Made by a program: the position numbers and the translations under genes. Shown piece by piece: positions 1 to 12,234 of a stretch of 34,771 nt of DNA; the first letter of the stretch is position 1; each line of letters opens with the position of its first letter. The notes under the pieces were generated by a model. The model saw only the letters and a list, made by a program, of their open reading frames with translations. It was not told the DNA's origin and searched no databases. This DNA is from an uncultured Candidatus Saccharibacteria bacterium (GTDB lineage Bacteria; Patescibacteriota; Saccharimonadia; Saccharimonadales; Saccharimonadaceae), in assembly GCA_947302765.1 (NCBI GenBank), contig CAMYWN010000005.1, forward strand, positions 1-34,771, written 5' to 3'.

Positions 1-74
1 GCATTTTTAGCGAAGAAGACCGCTACAGGAAGCAAATCCTCCGCGATGCTAGTAAGAGATACATAAACACCTAA
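1..74 (+). CDS. 3' end of a CDS truncated by the window (…IFSEEDRYRKQILRDASKRYINT*)
   Basis: Open frame from position 3 to TAA at 72-74; no identity assigned. Confidence 0.5.
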   Translation, partial: IFSEEDRYRKQILRDASKRYINT

Positions 75-79
75 GGTTA

Positions 80-553
80 TTAATAGGCATTGTCGAAAAT
101 TTTAGTTGCGATTGTCGCTAGCGCGTCAAAATCGCTAATCTTATCTTTCATCGGGATGTGAATAAAAATCATCTTAGTTTTCAGGTTATTATCGTTTATG
201 TATTTTAGCCCACAGTAGTACAAATGATTGCACAAGTATTTTCCGGCATCCTCAGAAATTCTCACGTCAAAATTGCTGCTTAACACTTTTGCTAAAAGGT
301 TATAATCATAACTAGTTTTATAGTTTTGTTCCCCTCGCCCTACGGTCTCAATTTTGATGGTGTCCTTTGGTAAAGGAGCTTGTCCAAAAGAAATCACTAA
401 ATCAAAATCGTTGCTTTCTAGCTCTCGCTCTAGGCGCCGCGCACTACGCGCAAAATCGTTCCTAAGGCATAGCTTATGTTTGTAATTAATTCTATCGAGC
501 AGTAGCTTGGAAGAGTTATTCTCTCCGTCAAATGCCGTAAATAATACTTTCAT
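80..553 (-). CDS. Pyroglutamyl-peptidase I-like (C15 family) cysteine peptidase
   Basis: AGKYLCNHLYYCGL (Cys motif) and FIHIP (His motif) resemble Pcp; TATAAT-like box 7 nt upstream of the ATG. Confidence 0.7.
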   Translation of the reverse strand: MKVLFTAFDGENNSSKLLLDRINYKHKLCLRNDFARSARRLERELESNDFDLVISFGQAPLPKDTIKIETVGRGEQNYKTSYDYNLLAKVLSSNFDVRISEDAGKYLCNHLYYCGLKYINDNNLKTKMIFIHIPMKDKISDFDALATIATKIFDNAY

Positions 554-577
554 TCTAGTTATTATAACAGTCTTTTA

Positions 578-733
578 GACTATGATGTTACCCGCTATAA
601 AATAGTACAACATGAAACTGCAGCCCATGGTATAAAACCATATCAACTGATCGAAATACCTAGTATGCATCCAGGGTTCAAGAATGGCGACCCCATTAGT
701 AAGATTGCGCGTAAGCATCGTCTAATTGACTAG
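578..733 (+). pseudogene. C-terminal remnant of an unidentified protein (DYDVTRYKIVQHETAAHGIKPYQLIEIPSMHPGFKNGDPISKIARKHRLID*)
   Basis: 51-codon open frame with protein-like composition, no upstream start codon, converges on and slightly overlaps the Fic gene. Confidence 0.45.
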
Positions 734-1288
734 CTTATGCACATCGTATTCGTCTTGCTCCTCGTACTCATATGACGACTGTATACCTTTCATATAGACT
801 TCGCGGTTGTTAATGTCTGTGGTCAAAGCCCCACGGAGCAACGTCTTGATTTCGAGATCATTGATCGGGGAGCGTTCCATAGCGGAAAGATATGCCTCTT
901 TTTCAACCTTAGACCAATCTATGCATTTCCCTAGTCTCTTTTTTAGAATTTGATCTAGCCAGATTCTGGTTGCACGACCATTGCCTTCGCGAAATGGGTG
1001 CGCCACGTTCATCTCGACATATTTTTTAATAATCTCGTCAAAGGTATTTTCTGGTAGACTATCAATCGTCTTTAAAGTGTCGTTTAAATACATCGCGGGA
1101 GCAAAACGGAAATTACCCCTAGCTAGATCTACGTCACGAATTTTGCCAGCATAATCGAACACGTCTTGAAAAAGAAAATGATGGATTTGCTTTAGACCAT
1201 TGGTTGCTCCCACTTCAAACTCATCAATCTTATTGCTATCGTAGAGTTCGACGGCGCGCTTTTTGCTCTGGAGTTCTTCGTTCTTCAT
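722..1288 (-). CDS. fic: Fic/DOC family adenylyltransferase, class III-like (NmFic-type layout)
   Basis: HPFREGNGRATR matches HxFx(D/E)GNGRxxR; C-terminal GIQSSYEYEE aligns by eye to the class III inhibitory helix; ATG (MKNEE) preferred over the TTG in the track. Confidence 0.9.
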   Translation of the reverse strand: MKNEELQSKKRAVELYDSNKIDEFEVGATNGLKQIHHFLFQDVFDYAGKIRDVDLARGNFRFAPAMYLNDTLKTIDSLPENTFDEIIKKYVEMNVAHPFREGNGRATRIWLDQILKKRLGKCIDWSKVEKEAYLSAMERSPINDLEIKTLLRGALTTDINNREVYMKGIQSSYEYEEQDEYDVHKLVN

Positions 1289-1313
1289 ATATAACAATTA
1301 TATCAAAAAATGG

Positions 1314-1319
1314 TATAAT
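1314..1319 (+). promoter_or_regulatory. -10 box TATAAT of queA, 6 nt before the ATG (leaderless layout)
   Basis: TATAAT-ATACCA-ATG. Confidence 0.7.
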
Positions 1320-1325
1320 ATACCA

Positions 1326-3910
<2,585 letters not shown>

Positions 3911-3977
3911 TGAAAAACTTTTTGAGGTTATTAACAAGCTTTGATCTTATAACGGGGATTGTTCGCTGCTTTAAGAG

Positions 3978-4406
3978 TTATTTTGTGTCGCTATAAATTT
4001 CGATCGTATTACCATCCGGATCGTAAACATTGAAAAAGTAGTAGGGCGCAGTAAAATTAACAAACATTATTTCCGATACTCTACCAATACGGAGTTTCTT
4101 GATTCTGTCATGCTCTTCTGTAAGATTGGGTGTAAAAAAATTTAAGACAATCGAGTTATTTCGCCCGATTTCTTTATCGGATAAAAAGTTGTTCTTGTAA
4201 TTTTCGTCGAGTCGGTCTTCGGTGTCACCCGAATCAATAAGGGATTCGTCGAACTTGCGATTATATATAGAAAGCTTGTTCCCGAGCTCGAACTCAACCC
4301 AGCGGTTTTTCGTGTAAACAGTCCCTTTTTTCTGAGTCAGTTTTTCGTAAAACTCAAAAACCTCATCAAATTTATTTGTTTCAATGTAAGTGCTACAAAA
4401 CTCCAT
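3978..4406 (-). CDS. Glyoxalase/VOC-superfamily protein
   Basis: Size and C-terminal FNVYDPDGNTIEIY; GGGAGG Shine-Dalgarno. Confidence 0.7.
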   Translation of the reverse strand: MEFCSTYIETNKFDEVFEFYEKLTQKKGTVYTKNRWVEFELGNKLSIYNRKFDESLIDSGDTEDRLDENYKNNFLSDKEIGRNNSIVLNFFTPNLTEEHDRIKKLRIGRVSEIMFVNFTAPYYFFNVYDPDGNTIEIYSDTK

Positions 4407-4415
4407 TTACCCTCC

Positions 4416-5867
4416 CTAATGTAAGTACTGCCATACGGGCCCATCGGAAGTGTCTTTAACGGTGAACCCGTGAGTCGCCAGCTCATCGCGGATTTCGTCT
4501 GCGCGCGCATAATTCTTTGCAGCGCGTGCCGTTTCACGCTCTGAAACAAGCGCCTGCAGTTCTTCCGAAATAATCGGCGAATCTGCAATCAGGCGCAGTC
4601 CGAATAGCTCATCAATCTTTCCCCAGTCGTCTAGTGATAACTCGGAATTATCGATTAACGCAAACGCTTCCGCCGAGTTCAGGTTGTTATTAATGGCGTC
4701 AAGAACTTGTGTAAGCACCATAGAATTTCCGCCGTCATCTCTTGCGGAAGCGAATATCCGGCTACCCTTTTCTGAAGGGCCTAAGACTCGGGCGAGCGCC
4801 CCGGAGCGGCCCGAAGAAAAGGGTGCCGAATGTTCGCTCTCTGAGGAAAGTTGATATAGCAAAGCAATTCTATTGCGCCAATTGAGCCTGCGGTTTCTAG
4901 CTGCCTCTAGCGACTCGAAAGTGAAGTTCCTTGTCCCCTGATAATGCCCGGATAGCACCCACATTTTATAGTCCATCGGCGAGAACCCTCGCTCAGACAA
5001 ATCGTCTAATGAATAAGTATTCCCAAGCGATTTAGAGATCTTTTCTCCGTCTATGGTGATAAAAGCACAGTGCACCCAATACTTAGCGAGTTCACGGCCG
5101 GTCATAGCGTGCATTTCGGCAATCTCATTGGTGTGATGTACTGGAATATGATCTACTCCCCCAGTATGGATATCAATTGGCTCACTTAGTTCTTTATGAA
5201 TAATGGTGGCGCACTCCAGATGCCATCCTGGGTAGCCTGGCCGGTTAAGGTAATCCCATCGCATCTCATGCTTTTCTCCAGGCTTAATGAACTTCCAGAC
5301 TGCGAAATCGGAAGCATTGCGCTTTTCATCAGAAAATTCAATCCTAGCCCCAGCCTTTAGACCCGACAAATCTAATCTTGCGAAATCGCCATATTCGGGG
5401 AACTTCGAAGTGTCATAATAAACTCCATCAGCCGTTTCATAAGTAAAGCCATTTGCGGTCATAGCATTAACCGCCTCGATGTCCTCCGCAATATAATCCG
5501 TCGCTCTCGCCCAAACGTCGGGCTCTTGCAACTCCAACGCCGTATAATCTTTCTTGAATAAATCAATATAGTGCTCCGCTACTTCAAAAACAGTCTTACC
5601 TTCCCTCTTGGCGCCTTTTTCCATTTTATCTTCACCTTCATCCGCATCGGAAACTAAGTGCCCGACATCGGTAAAATTCATCACACGTTTTACCTTATAG
5701 TCGCTTATCTTAAGCGCTCGGATTAGTAGATCCCAGTAAATATAGGAGGTCAAGTTCCCAATATGTGCTCTAGCATAAACAGTTGGCCCACAAGTATAGA
5801 TTTTTACGACGCCTGAGAGTGGCTTAAAAGTTTCAAGTTTTCTTGTTGCAGTATTATATAATTTCAC
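4416..5867 (-). CDS. cysS: Cysteinyl-tRNA synthetase with a hairpin in-frame insertion; GTG start (VKLYNTATRK)
   Basis: YTCGPTVYARAHIGN, GWHLECATI, GGVDHIPVHHTNEIAE, KISKSLGN. Confidence 0.95.
   Translation of the reverse strand: MKLYNTATRKLETFKPLSGVVKIYTCGPTVYARAHIGNLTSYIYWDLLIRALKISDYKVKRVMNFTDVGHLVSDADEGEDKMEKGAKREGKTVFEVAEHYIDLFKKDYTALELQEPDVWARATDYIAEDIEAVNAMTANGFTYETADGVYYDTSKFPEYGDFARLDLSGLKAGARIEFSDEKRNASDFAVWKFIKPGEKHEMRWDYLNRPGYPGWHLECATIIHKELSEPIDIHTGGVDHIPVHHTNEIAEMHAMTGRELAKYWVHCAFITIDGEKISKSLGNTYSLDDLSERGFSPMDYKMWVLSGHYQGTRNFTFESLEAARNRRLNWRNRIALLYQLSSESEHSAPFSSGRSGALARVLGPSEKGSRIFASARDDGGNSMVLTQVLDAINNNLNSAEAFALIDNSELSLDDWGKIDELFGLRLIADSPIISEELQALVSERETARAAKNYARADEIRDELATHGFTVKDTSDGPVWQYLH
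4750..4837 (-). repeat. Palindromic in-frame insertion within cysS (88 bp, different family)
   Basis: Imperfect terminal IR GCGAATATCCGGCTACCCTTTTCT / revcomp GCGAACATTCGGCACCCTTTTCT around a GC-rich core; encodes about EHSAPFSSGRSGALARVLGPSEKGSRIFAS. Confidence 0.85.
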
Positions 5868-6591
5868 TAATTGTTTCCTCCAGTATAGTTGCAATTTTAG
5901 TATATTTATCCTTGGTAACGCCGTGATGTCCAATTGTGGGGATAGCCTTAAGGTTTTTGTTTTTCTTAATGATACTTGGTATATTATGTGAAGCAATTAT
6001 CCTGTCTTCGGTACCAAAGATTAAAGTGGTGGGGACCTTTATCTCAGCCAAGGTCTGGTAGTTGTCGCGACAGAGTACGATATTCTCCATGGAATTATTG
6101 AAGGCCTTTTCTTTTAAAATCTCAGGATTTTTAGCCCCGAGGACTTTTTTGAACATATCGATTCCCGCCCAAAAAGCTGGATTGTCAAAATCCTTCGGCG
6201 AGTAGATTGGAGGCGAAACCAGAATGAGCTTCTGGATGCTATCATGGTAAGTTTTGGCATATCTCGTGACAATGAAAGTTCCAAGCGAATGCCCGATTAA
6301 TACTATTGGGGTGTCGGTACCTAGTTCAATAATTGCATTATGAAGTGCCTCGATTTGCTCGTCGTAGTTATATTTAAGAGAATCATCTTTCAAAGATTTG
6401 CCCGATCCAAGCAAATCAAACGTCACGAAGCGTACTCCATTGAGGCTTTTCTTAGCCTTAAAATATTCCAAAGCATCATCATACGAAGAGGAGTTGGAAG
6501 CGATCCCATGAATCATCACTACGGTCAAAACTGGCGAATCGGTATTAGAGCGATCATTGGTTTTTTCTAAAGTCAATTCATTCTTTTTCAT
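5854..6591 (-). CDS. Alpha/beta-fold hydrolase
   Basis: VVMIHGIASNSSSYD, GHSLGT nucleophile elbow, FGTEDRI, IGHHG. Confidence 0.85.
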   Translation of the reverse strand: MKKNELTLEKTNDRSNTDSPVLTVVMIHGIASNSSSYDDALEYFKAKKSLNGVRFVTFDLLGSGKSLKDDSLKYNYDEQIEALHNAIIELGTDTPIVLIGHSLGTFIVTRYAKTYHDSIQKLILVSPPIYSPKDFDNPAFWAGIDMFKKVLGAKNPEILKEKAFNNSMENIVLCRDNYQTLAEIKVPTTLIFGTEDRIIASHNIPSIIKKNKNLKAIPTIGHHGVTKDKYTKIATILEETISEII

Positions 6592-7561
6592 TTAAAATCT
6601 CCGGGATTATTTTTATTAATTCTTTAATTGTTTCGTCATATGAAATATCGTAAGTGCGAAAACCTGCCGCATACGGATGGCCTCCTCCGCCGAAGTACCC
6701 AGCGATTTTATCAGCAACTGGCGCATCACTCGCGCAGCGGATTTTACCTGTAAGTTTGCCATCTGGATAGGTCTTTATTGCGATCGCTACTTCTACCCCC
6801 TCTACGAGCCTCATTTCTTCCAAAATCAATACGTTAGGATTGTACTCATCGGAGTACTCGCGGATGTCATCCCAGGGGATATGTACAGTGGATAATTTAC
6901 CGTCAAGATAGTATTCAATTCTCTTAATTAGGTCAGCCTTATAATCTAGAATTCTCGGCGATTTTTTCATGAATTCGCGCCTTCTATCCTCCAAACTAGA
7001 AATATCGGCCCCTAGTCTAGTCAGCTCCGCCGCAATCTCAAAGGTTTCTGCTGTTACCGTGGCACTAGTAAGCCCCAGTGTGTCAGACAATATTCCCTGG
7101 AAAATCACCTCGGCTGTTTCCTTAGAAATATCCAATTCTGGCGTTCTTGCAATACGGTATATAATCTCGGCACATGCAGGACGGACTTCGATAATGCTTT
7201 CATGCGGAAAGTCTAGATTATCCGGAGTTTCATGGTGATCGATTACCAGCACCGGCGCCGAATAGAGACGGTTTTTGATTGCGGCGTCATCTAATAACTT
7301 AGACAACAACACCTCCGCAGCCGTATCTACAACGATGTATCCATCCGCCTTATAATCAAATTCATTTGTTACCCTGGACCAATCAGTAAAATAATGTAAG
7401 TACTTCGGAATATCCACTGGACAGTAGAGAGATATTTCCTTATCGCTCAAAAGATAATCAAGCGCAATGGCGCTAGCAAGAGAATCCCCATCTGGGTTCT
7501 CTGCTTGGATCACACAGATTCGTTCTTTTCCTTGGATAAATTTACTAAAAACATCATACAT
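6578..7561 (-). CDS. DHH/DHHA1 phosphoesterase (NrnA/RecJ-like)
   Basis: NPDGDSLAS, VIDHHETPDN, GGGGHPYAAGF. Confidence 0.88.
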   Translation of the reverse strand: MYDVFSKFIQGKERICVIQAENPDGDSLASAIALDYLLSDKEISLYCPVDIPKYLHYFTDWSRVTNEFDYKADGYIVVDTAAEVLLSKLLDDAAIKNRLYSAPVLVIDHHETPDNLDFPHESIIEVRPACAEIIYRIARTPELDISKETAEVIFQGILSDTLGLTSATVTAETFEIAAELTRLGADISSLEDRRREFMKKSPRILDYKADLIKRIEYYLDGKLSTVHIPWDDIREYSDEYNPNVLILEEMRLVEGVEVAIAIKTYPDGKLTGKIRCASDAPVADKIAGYFGGGGHPYAAGFRTYDISYDETIKELIKIIPEILNEKE

Positions 7562-7603
7562 ATCTGAATTATATCATAATATAACGTGTGATATAATAGA
7601 GGT

Positions 7604-8035
7604 ATGAGCATTTTCCGCGCGGACAAAAAATTCAAAAGATTTGAGGATGTCACTCCGGCCTTGCTAAAAAAAGAAAAGGTCAAACTTTTGTTATGCGACC
7701 TCGACAATACCCTACGGCTTCATTCCGAGAAAGAACCGGCCGATGAACTAGCAGATTGGGTAGAGGAATGTCGTAAGGCTGGTGTCAAAATCGTGATTAT
7801 TTCGAACAATGGTCGCAAAAAGATGATGCAGAAGTTTTGCGAGCCGATTGGTGTAGATTGTGTCTGGTGGGCCAAGAAGCCACTCAGCACTAAGCTTACC
7901 GAAGCGATGGGGCAGTATAAGTTTAAACCGGAAGAAACTGTCATGTTAGGCGATAAATGGTCGACAGATGTCTTGGCAGCTAAATTCGCTAAAATTCGTG
8001 CTTGGAAAGTTGATCACAGAAGAGATATCGTATGA
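7604..8035 (+). CDS. HAD-superfamily phosphatase, YqeG-like
   Basis: LLCDLDNTLRLH, IISNNG, MLGDKWSTDVLAA; TATAAT-N6-ATG; ATGA overlap with the next gene. Confidence 0.85.
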   Translation: MSIFRADKKFKRFEDVTPALLKKEKVKLLLCDLDNTLRLHSEKEPADELADWVEECRKAGVKIVIISNNGRKKMMQKFCEPIGVDCVWWAKKPLSTKLTEAMGQYKFKPEETVMLGDKWSTDVLAAKFAKIRAWKVDHRRDIV

Positions 8036-8685
8036 CGAGTGAAAACAATCCAGCCAAAAACGCTTCCAAAAGCGACGTCGTCGCTCAGAAACCCAACACT
8101 AACAAAGCCAAAACAAAGTCTACTCCATCTGCACCCAAGAAGGCGATTACTGGCCCGACTTACTTGACCATTCTGCGGATGATTCTCTCGGTGGCCTTTA
8201 TGTTCTTCGTACTCTTTCCTGATATGTGGGCCAAGGTGGTGGCCCTTGTCGTATTCGTGGTTGCCTCCATCACGGATAAAATCGATGGCAACTGGGCACG
8301 AAGCCAGGGGCTAATTACAGATCTAGGAGCCTTTCTGGACCCACTAGCCGACAAAATGTTAGTTGATCTAGCTTTTCTCGCGATGGTCCAAATTAATGTC
8401 GTTCCCATCTGGGTCTTTGCGCTTATCCTAGTACGCGATCTGGCGATTGACGGCATGCGGATGATGATCGCAAGAAACGGTGTTACCGTGTCGGCATCCT
8501 ATTTGGGCAAACTCAAGACAACATTCCAGATGACGGCGTTAATCATCCTTCAAGTTAGTTTAATATTCCAAGTTGAGCTATTCGGTATCTTAGGCTACAT
8601 CGCTCTATACCTCGCCCTCATTCTCACCCTAGTATCGGGCGCAGATTACATGATTAAAGGTTGGCCGAAGATAACTAGTTCCTAA
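8032..8685 (+). CDS. pgsA: CDP-diacylglycerol--glycerol-3-phosphate 3-phosphatidyltransferase
   Basis: CDP-alcohol phosphatidyltransferase motif DKIDGNWARSQGLITDLGAFLDPLAD. Confidence 0.9.
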   Translation: MTSENNPAKNASKSDVVAQKPNTNKAKTKSTPSAPKKAITGPTYLTILRMILSVAFMFFVLFPDMWAKVVALVVFVVASITDKIDGNWARSQGLITDLGAFLDPLADKMLVDLAFLAMVQINVVPIWVFALILVRDLAIDGMRMMIARNGVTVSASYLGKLKTTFQMTALIILQVSLIFQVELFGILGYIALYLALILTLVSGADYMIKGWPKITSS

Positions 8686-8813
8686 TGCTTAATACCCAAC
8701 ACTTATCACTTAATTTCTCATGCTTAATGCGCGCTATTGCTAAGACGGACCACTAGAATTGCGATCAAGCACAGACTGCCAATGAGACAACCTCTAGCTT
8801 ATAGCCCCAACTA

Positions 8814-9500
8814 TTATATCGATGAAATAATGATTAACAGTACCGTACAGGCAAAAGCTGTAGAGTCGATCCGATCCAGAAAACCACCATGTCCTTCTGA
8901 ACCGCCCACGACGGTTTCAAGTTTTTCGAAGAACGGCTTTTTGATTAATATTTCATTAGAATCTTTGACGCCAAATTTCCGTTTTAGTAGGCTTTCGAAT
9001 AGATCACCCACTAGGGCTAGTGGTCCCGAGAGTAAATAGATCCAGTCAGAAGCGGGAGCACCATTTAGCCAAATCAGAAGCGCCACCATTATTAGTGAAG
9101 CACTAAGCCCCAGAATAGTTCCCTCCCAGGTTTTATTTTTAGAGACATACGGAAAAGGCCGTGATTTTTTAAAGATTTTGCCGCCAAACATTTTTCCGAA
9201 TAAATACGCAAAAATATCATATCCAGGCACTCCCAGTACAATATACCAAAAGTGTGATACATTGACTTGCGAAACAAATATTACGCTATAAGCCAAAAAT
9301 GCAATTTCGATAATCGCTAGCAAGAATAAAGTAAAAGACTTTTTCTTTCGAAAAAAGGATATTAACTCTACGGCCGATATTAAAGCGAATAGCCCATAAA
9401 GAATCCGGAACGGAATGCTATCAAAAGTATAAAGTGAAATAATCGCAACCGCAAATAAAGCAAACCCGACAGATACTCGCACTCGGAAGTTTTTGTCCAT
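8814..9500 (-). CDS. cdsA: Phosphatidate cytidylyltransferase (start corrected to MDKNFRV)
   Basis: SLLKRKFGVKDS…GHGGFLDRIDS; track start MCYNSF contains the TATAAT box. Confidence 0.88.
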   Translation of the reverse strand: MDKNFRVRVSVGFALFAVAIISLYTFDSIPFRILYGLFALISAVELISFFRKKKSFTLFLLAIIEIAFLAYSVIFVSQVNVSHFWYIVLGVPGYDIFAYLFGKMFGGKIFKKSRPFPYVSKNKTWEGTILGLSASLIMVALLIWLNGAPASDWIYLLSGPLALVGDLFESLLKRKFGVKDSNEILIKKPFFEKLETVVGGSEGHGGFLDRIDSTAFACTVLLIIISSI

Positions 9501-9588
9501 AAACGAATTATAGCACACTTTTTTGTAGCGGGCCTACTAAAGCTATTAATACCACGATAGTAGCCATTAAAGGTGGTATAATTATCTC

Positions 9589-11322
9589 ATGCCTTTAGAA
9601 TATATATATAACAAGATTAAAAATACTATGAAAAAAATCGATATGAAGCTTGAGCGCGCCAAGTATTCGTATATAGATAAAATGCCCAAGAATATCGAAT
9701 ACTTTGAGGGGGGTCTGTACGACGCCATTTATGAATCCTCTTGTAAATGGCCTCATAATGTCGCTATTGAGTACTTTGAGACACAGGTAACGTATCGAGA
9801 AATGATTAAACGTATCAATAAAGTTGCCGCAGCATTAAAAGCAATTGGCGCTGAAAAAGGTGAGCGTATCACGGTCTGTATGCCGAATACTCCAGAATCT
9901 GTCTATGCGATATACGCGATTAATGAAATTGGCGCAGTAGCTAATATGGTTCACCCATTGTCGTCTGAAAACGAAATTGAGGATTACCTCAACCAAGCCG
10001 AATCGCGAATAATGTTCTGTATTGATGTCTCTTATCCAAAGGTGGAAGCAATTTTGAAAAATACGAGTGTCGAACAAGTCATTGTAGTTTCTCCTACTCG
10101 TTCGATGAGCTTAATCGTACGCGTTATTTATAAACTCACCAAAGGTCGTAAAAATCACATCAAAAAAAGCCAACAAATTACCACCTGGGACAAATTCCTA
10201 TCAAAGGCCAGCAAATATATCGGCAATCCGCACGCTAGAGTAAACGCTGAAGACGACGCCATGATTATGTATTCAGGTGGCACTACCGGCCAGCCTAAAG
10301 GGATTGTGCTTTCAAATCTTAACTTTAACGCCCAAGCACTCGGCGCTAAATACCTAGTCCCAGAACTCTTTAAGCCAGAGTTTTCCTTTATGGCTTTTTT
10401 ACCGAATTTCCACGCTTTCGGGTTTGGCTGTTGTATTCACATGCCGCTATATTCTGGAGCACGCACATTCCTTATCCCGCAGTTTAACCCCAAGAAGCTA
10501 AAACAATACATCACAAAGTACAAAGTTAGTATCTTGGTAGGTGTTCCAACGGTTTTTGATTATCTAACAAAAGTTAAATTCAAAAAAGACGCGTTAAAAA
10601 CTGTTAAATTCGCCGTATCTGGTGGAGATATGATTAGTATGGCCACCAAAGAAAAGATCAATGAATTCCTCGAAGCTCATGGTTCAAAGGCGGTAATGGA
10701 GAATGGCTATGGTTTGACCGAAGCCTCCGGCGGCTTTATCTTCTCGCCGCGCAGTATCGCGAACGACCCTGATGCGGTAGGTTATCCTTTGCCAGATAAT
10801 GAAGTTCTTATTCTGGACATCAAGACCCAAAAGCCAGTTCCAGCTGGCGAGGATGGTGAAATCGTTGTCCGCGGGATGTGCGTGATGAAGCGGTACTTAG
10901 GTAAACCCAAAGAGACCGAGGAGGCGTTTATTAAGGTAGGAAATAAAAAATTCCTACGTACCGGCGATATTGGTTATATAGATAAGGAAGGAGTCGTTCA
11001 TTTTCGCTCTCGCCTTAAAAGGATGATCATCTCGAATGGTTATAACATCTATCCGGCTAATATCGAAAGTGTCACGCAGAAATGCCAACTTGTGGCGAGC
11101 TGTGCTGCAGTCGGCCGCGAGGATAAACTACGTGGCGAAAAAGTCGTAGTGTTTATTGTTGCTAAAGAAAGCGCTTCTGAGCGTCAAATCAAGAAAGAAC
11201 TGAGCTCAATCTATAAGAAAAACTTAGCTAAGTACGAAATCCCACGCGAAATCCGTTTTATCGATGCGCTTCCTCAGACCAAACTTGCCAAAGTCGATTT
11301 CAAAGCTCTAGAAAAACTCTAA
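9589..11322 (+). CDS. AMP-dependent acyl-CoA synthetase/ligase
   Basis: MYSGGTTGQPKGIVLS, YGLTEASG, FLRTGDIGYID; TATAAT-N6-ATG. Confidence 0.9.
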   Translation: MPLEYIYNKIKNTMKKIDMKLERAKYSYIDKMPKNIEYFEGGLYDAIYESSCKWPHNVAIEYFETQVTYREMIKRINKVAAALKAIGAEKGERITVCMPNTPESVYAIYAINEIGAVANMVHPLSSENEIEDYLNQAESRIMFCIDVSYPKVEAILKNTSVEQVIVVSPTRSMSLIVRVIYKLTKGRKNHIKKSQQITTWDKFLSKASKYIGNPHARVNAEDDAMIMYSGGTTGQPKGIVLSNLNFNAQALGAKYLVPELFKPEFSFMAFLPNFHAFGFGCCIHMPLYSGARTFLIPQFNPKKLKQYITKYKVSILVGVPTVFDYLTKVKFKKDALKTVKFAVSGGDMISMATKEKINEFLEAHGSKAVMENGYGLTEASGGFIFSPRSIANDPDAVGYPLPDNEVLILDIKTQKPVPAGEDGEIVVRGMCVMKRYLGKPKETEEAFIKVGNKKFLRTGDIGYIDKEGVVHFRSRLKRMIISNGYNIYPANIESVTQKCQLVASCAAVGREDKLRGEKVVVFIVAKESASERQIKKELSSIYKKNLAKYEIPREIRFIDALPQTKLAKVDFKALEKL

Positions 11323-11329
11323 GATATTA

Positions 11330-11947
11330 TTAAACGCTTGTGCGGTTTTCCAGAGCGGCACTAAGAGTAATCTGATCAGCGTAAGACAAATCAACCCCAA
11401 GCGGCAAACCTCTAGCCAGCCTTGTTATCTTAAGCTCCGAATACTTTTCATGGATAACTTTTTCAAGCAAAAGTGCTGTCGATTCGCCTTCTACTGAAGG
11501 ATTAGTTGCAATGATGATCTCTTTGACATTGTCTTTATCGATTCGATCAATCAACTCGTTAATATGGAGTTGTTCAGGAGTAATCCCGTCAATAGGTGAG
11601 AGTGCCCCACCTAGCACATGGTAGGTCCCCTTGTATTGGTTGGTCTGTTCTATCGCATAGATATCCAACGGCTCCTCAACTACCAAGACGGTAGTCTTGT
11701 CTCTGTCCGAATACAAGCTCGAAACTTCCTCGTTTGCATCAATCAATGCAAAGGTAACTGGACAGGACTTTACTCCGCTATGAAGTTTTGCGAGCGACTC
11801 AGCGATAGTGTCCGAAATCTTGGGATTTGAGCGGAATAAATAATACGCGTATCTTTCTGCTGTGCGAGGACCGACTCCAGGCAATAGCGCTAATGCGTCT
11901 ATCAAATCATTTAGTGCTTTTGGAAGCATTTCACATTCCGAAACCAA
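11330..11947 (-). CDS. recR: Recombination protein RecR with degenerate zinc finger
   Basis: ALLPGVGPRTAERYAYYL, EEPLDIYAIEQT, HVLGGALSPIDGI, IIATNPSVEGESTA, RLARGLPLGVDLSYAD. Confidence 0.93.
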   Translation of the reverse strand: MVSECEMLPKALNDLIDALALLPGVGPRTAERYAYYLFRSNPKISDTIAESLAKLHSGVKSCPVTFALIDANEEVSSLYSDRDKTTVLVVEEPLDIYAIEQTNQYKGTYHVLGGALSPIDGITPEQLHINELIDRIDKDNVKEIIIATNPSVEGESTALLLEKVIHEKYSELKITRLARGLPLGVDLSYADQITLSAALENRTSV

Positions 11948-12233
11948 GATTACCGAGGCCGCCCATCAAAGGCTTCATTTTGTCAGCGGCGATCTCTTGC
12001 GCTTTAGCGAAGCCGTCTCGCATGCAGTTCTCAATCCATCTCTCAAGCTCATGAATGTCGTCTAGATCGATTTTTTCCGGATCAATCTTAACCTTCTTGA
12101 CTTTGAGCTCGCCATTGATCTGCACTACAACGGCACCGTCGCCGGCTTCGACTTCAACAATCTCGTTTTTGAGTTCCTTTTGAGCTTTGCGTAATTGATT
12201 CAGTAGTTTTACTTGGTCCATTTTTTGACCCAT
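11931..12233 (-). CDS. ybaB: YbaB/EbfC nucleoid-associated protein
   Basis: Size, LLNQLRKAQKELKNE…KMKPLMGGLGNLGFGM; overlaps recR. Confidence 0.88.
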   Translation of the reverse strand: MGQKMDQVKLLNQLRKAQKELKNEIVEVEAGDGAVVVQINGELKVKKVKIDPEKIDLDDIHELERWIENCMRDGFAKAQEIAADKMKPLMGGLGNLGFGM

Positions 12234-12234
12234 A

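Noticed and set aside
8682-8730. Short repeats of TGCTTAAT/CACTTAAT between pgsA and cdsA
   Set aside because: Very short, AT-rich, no structure or regular spacing; probably chance.
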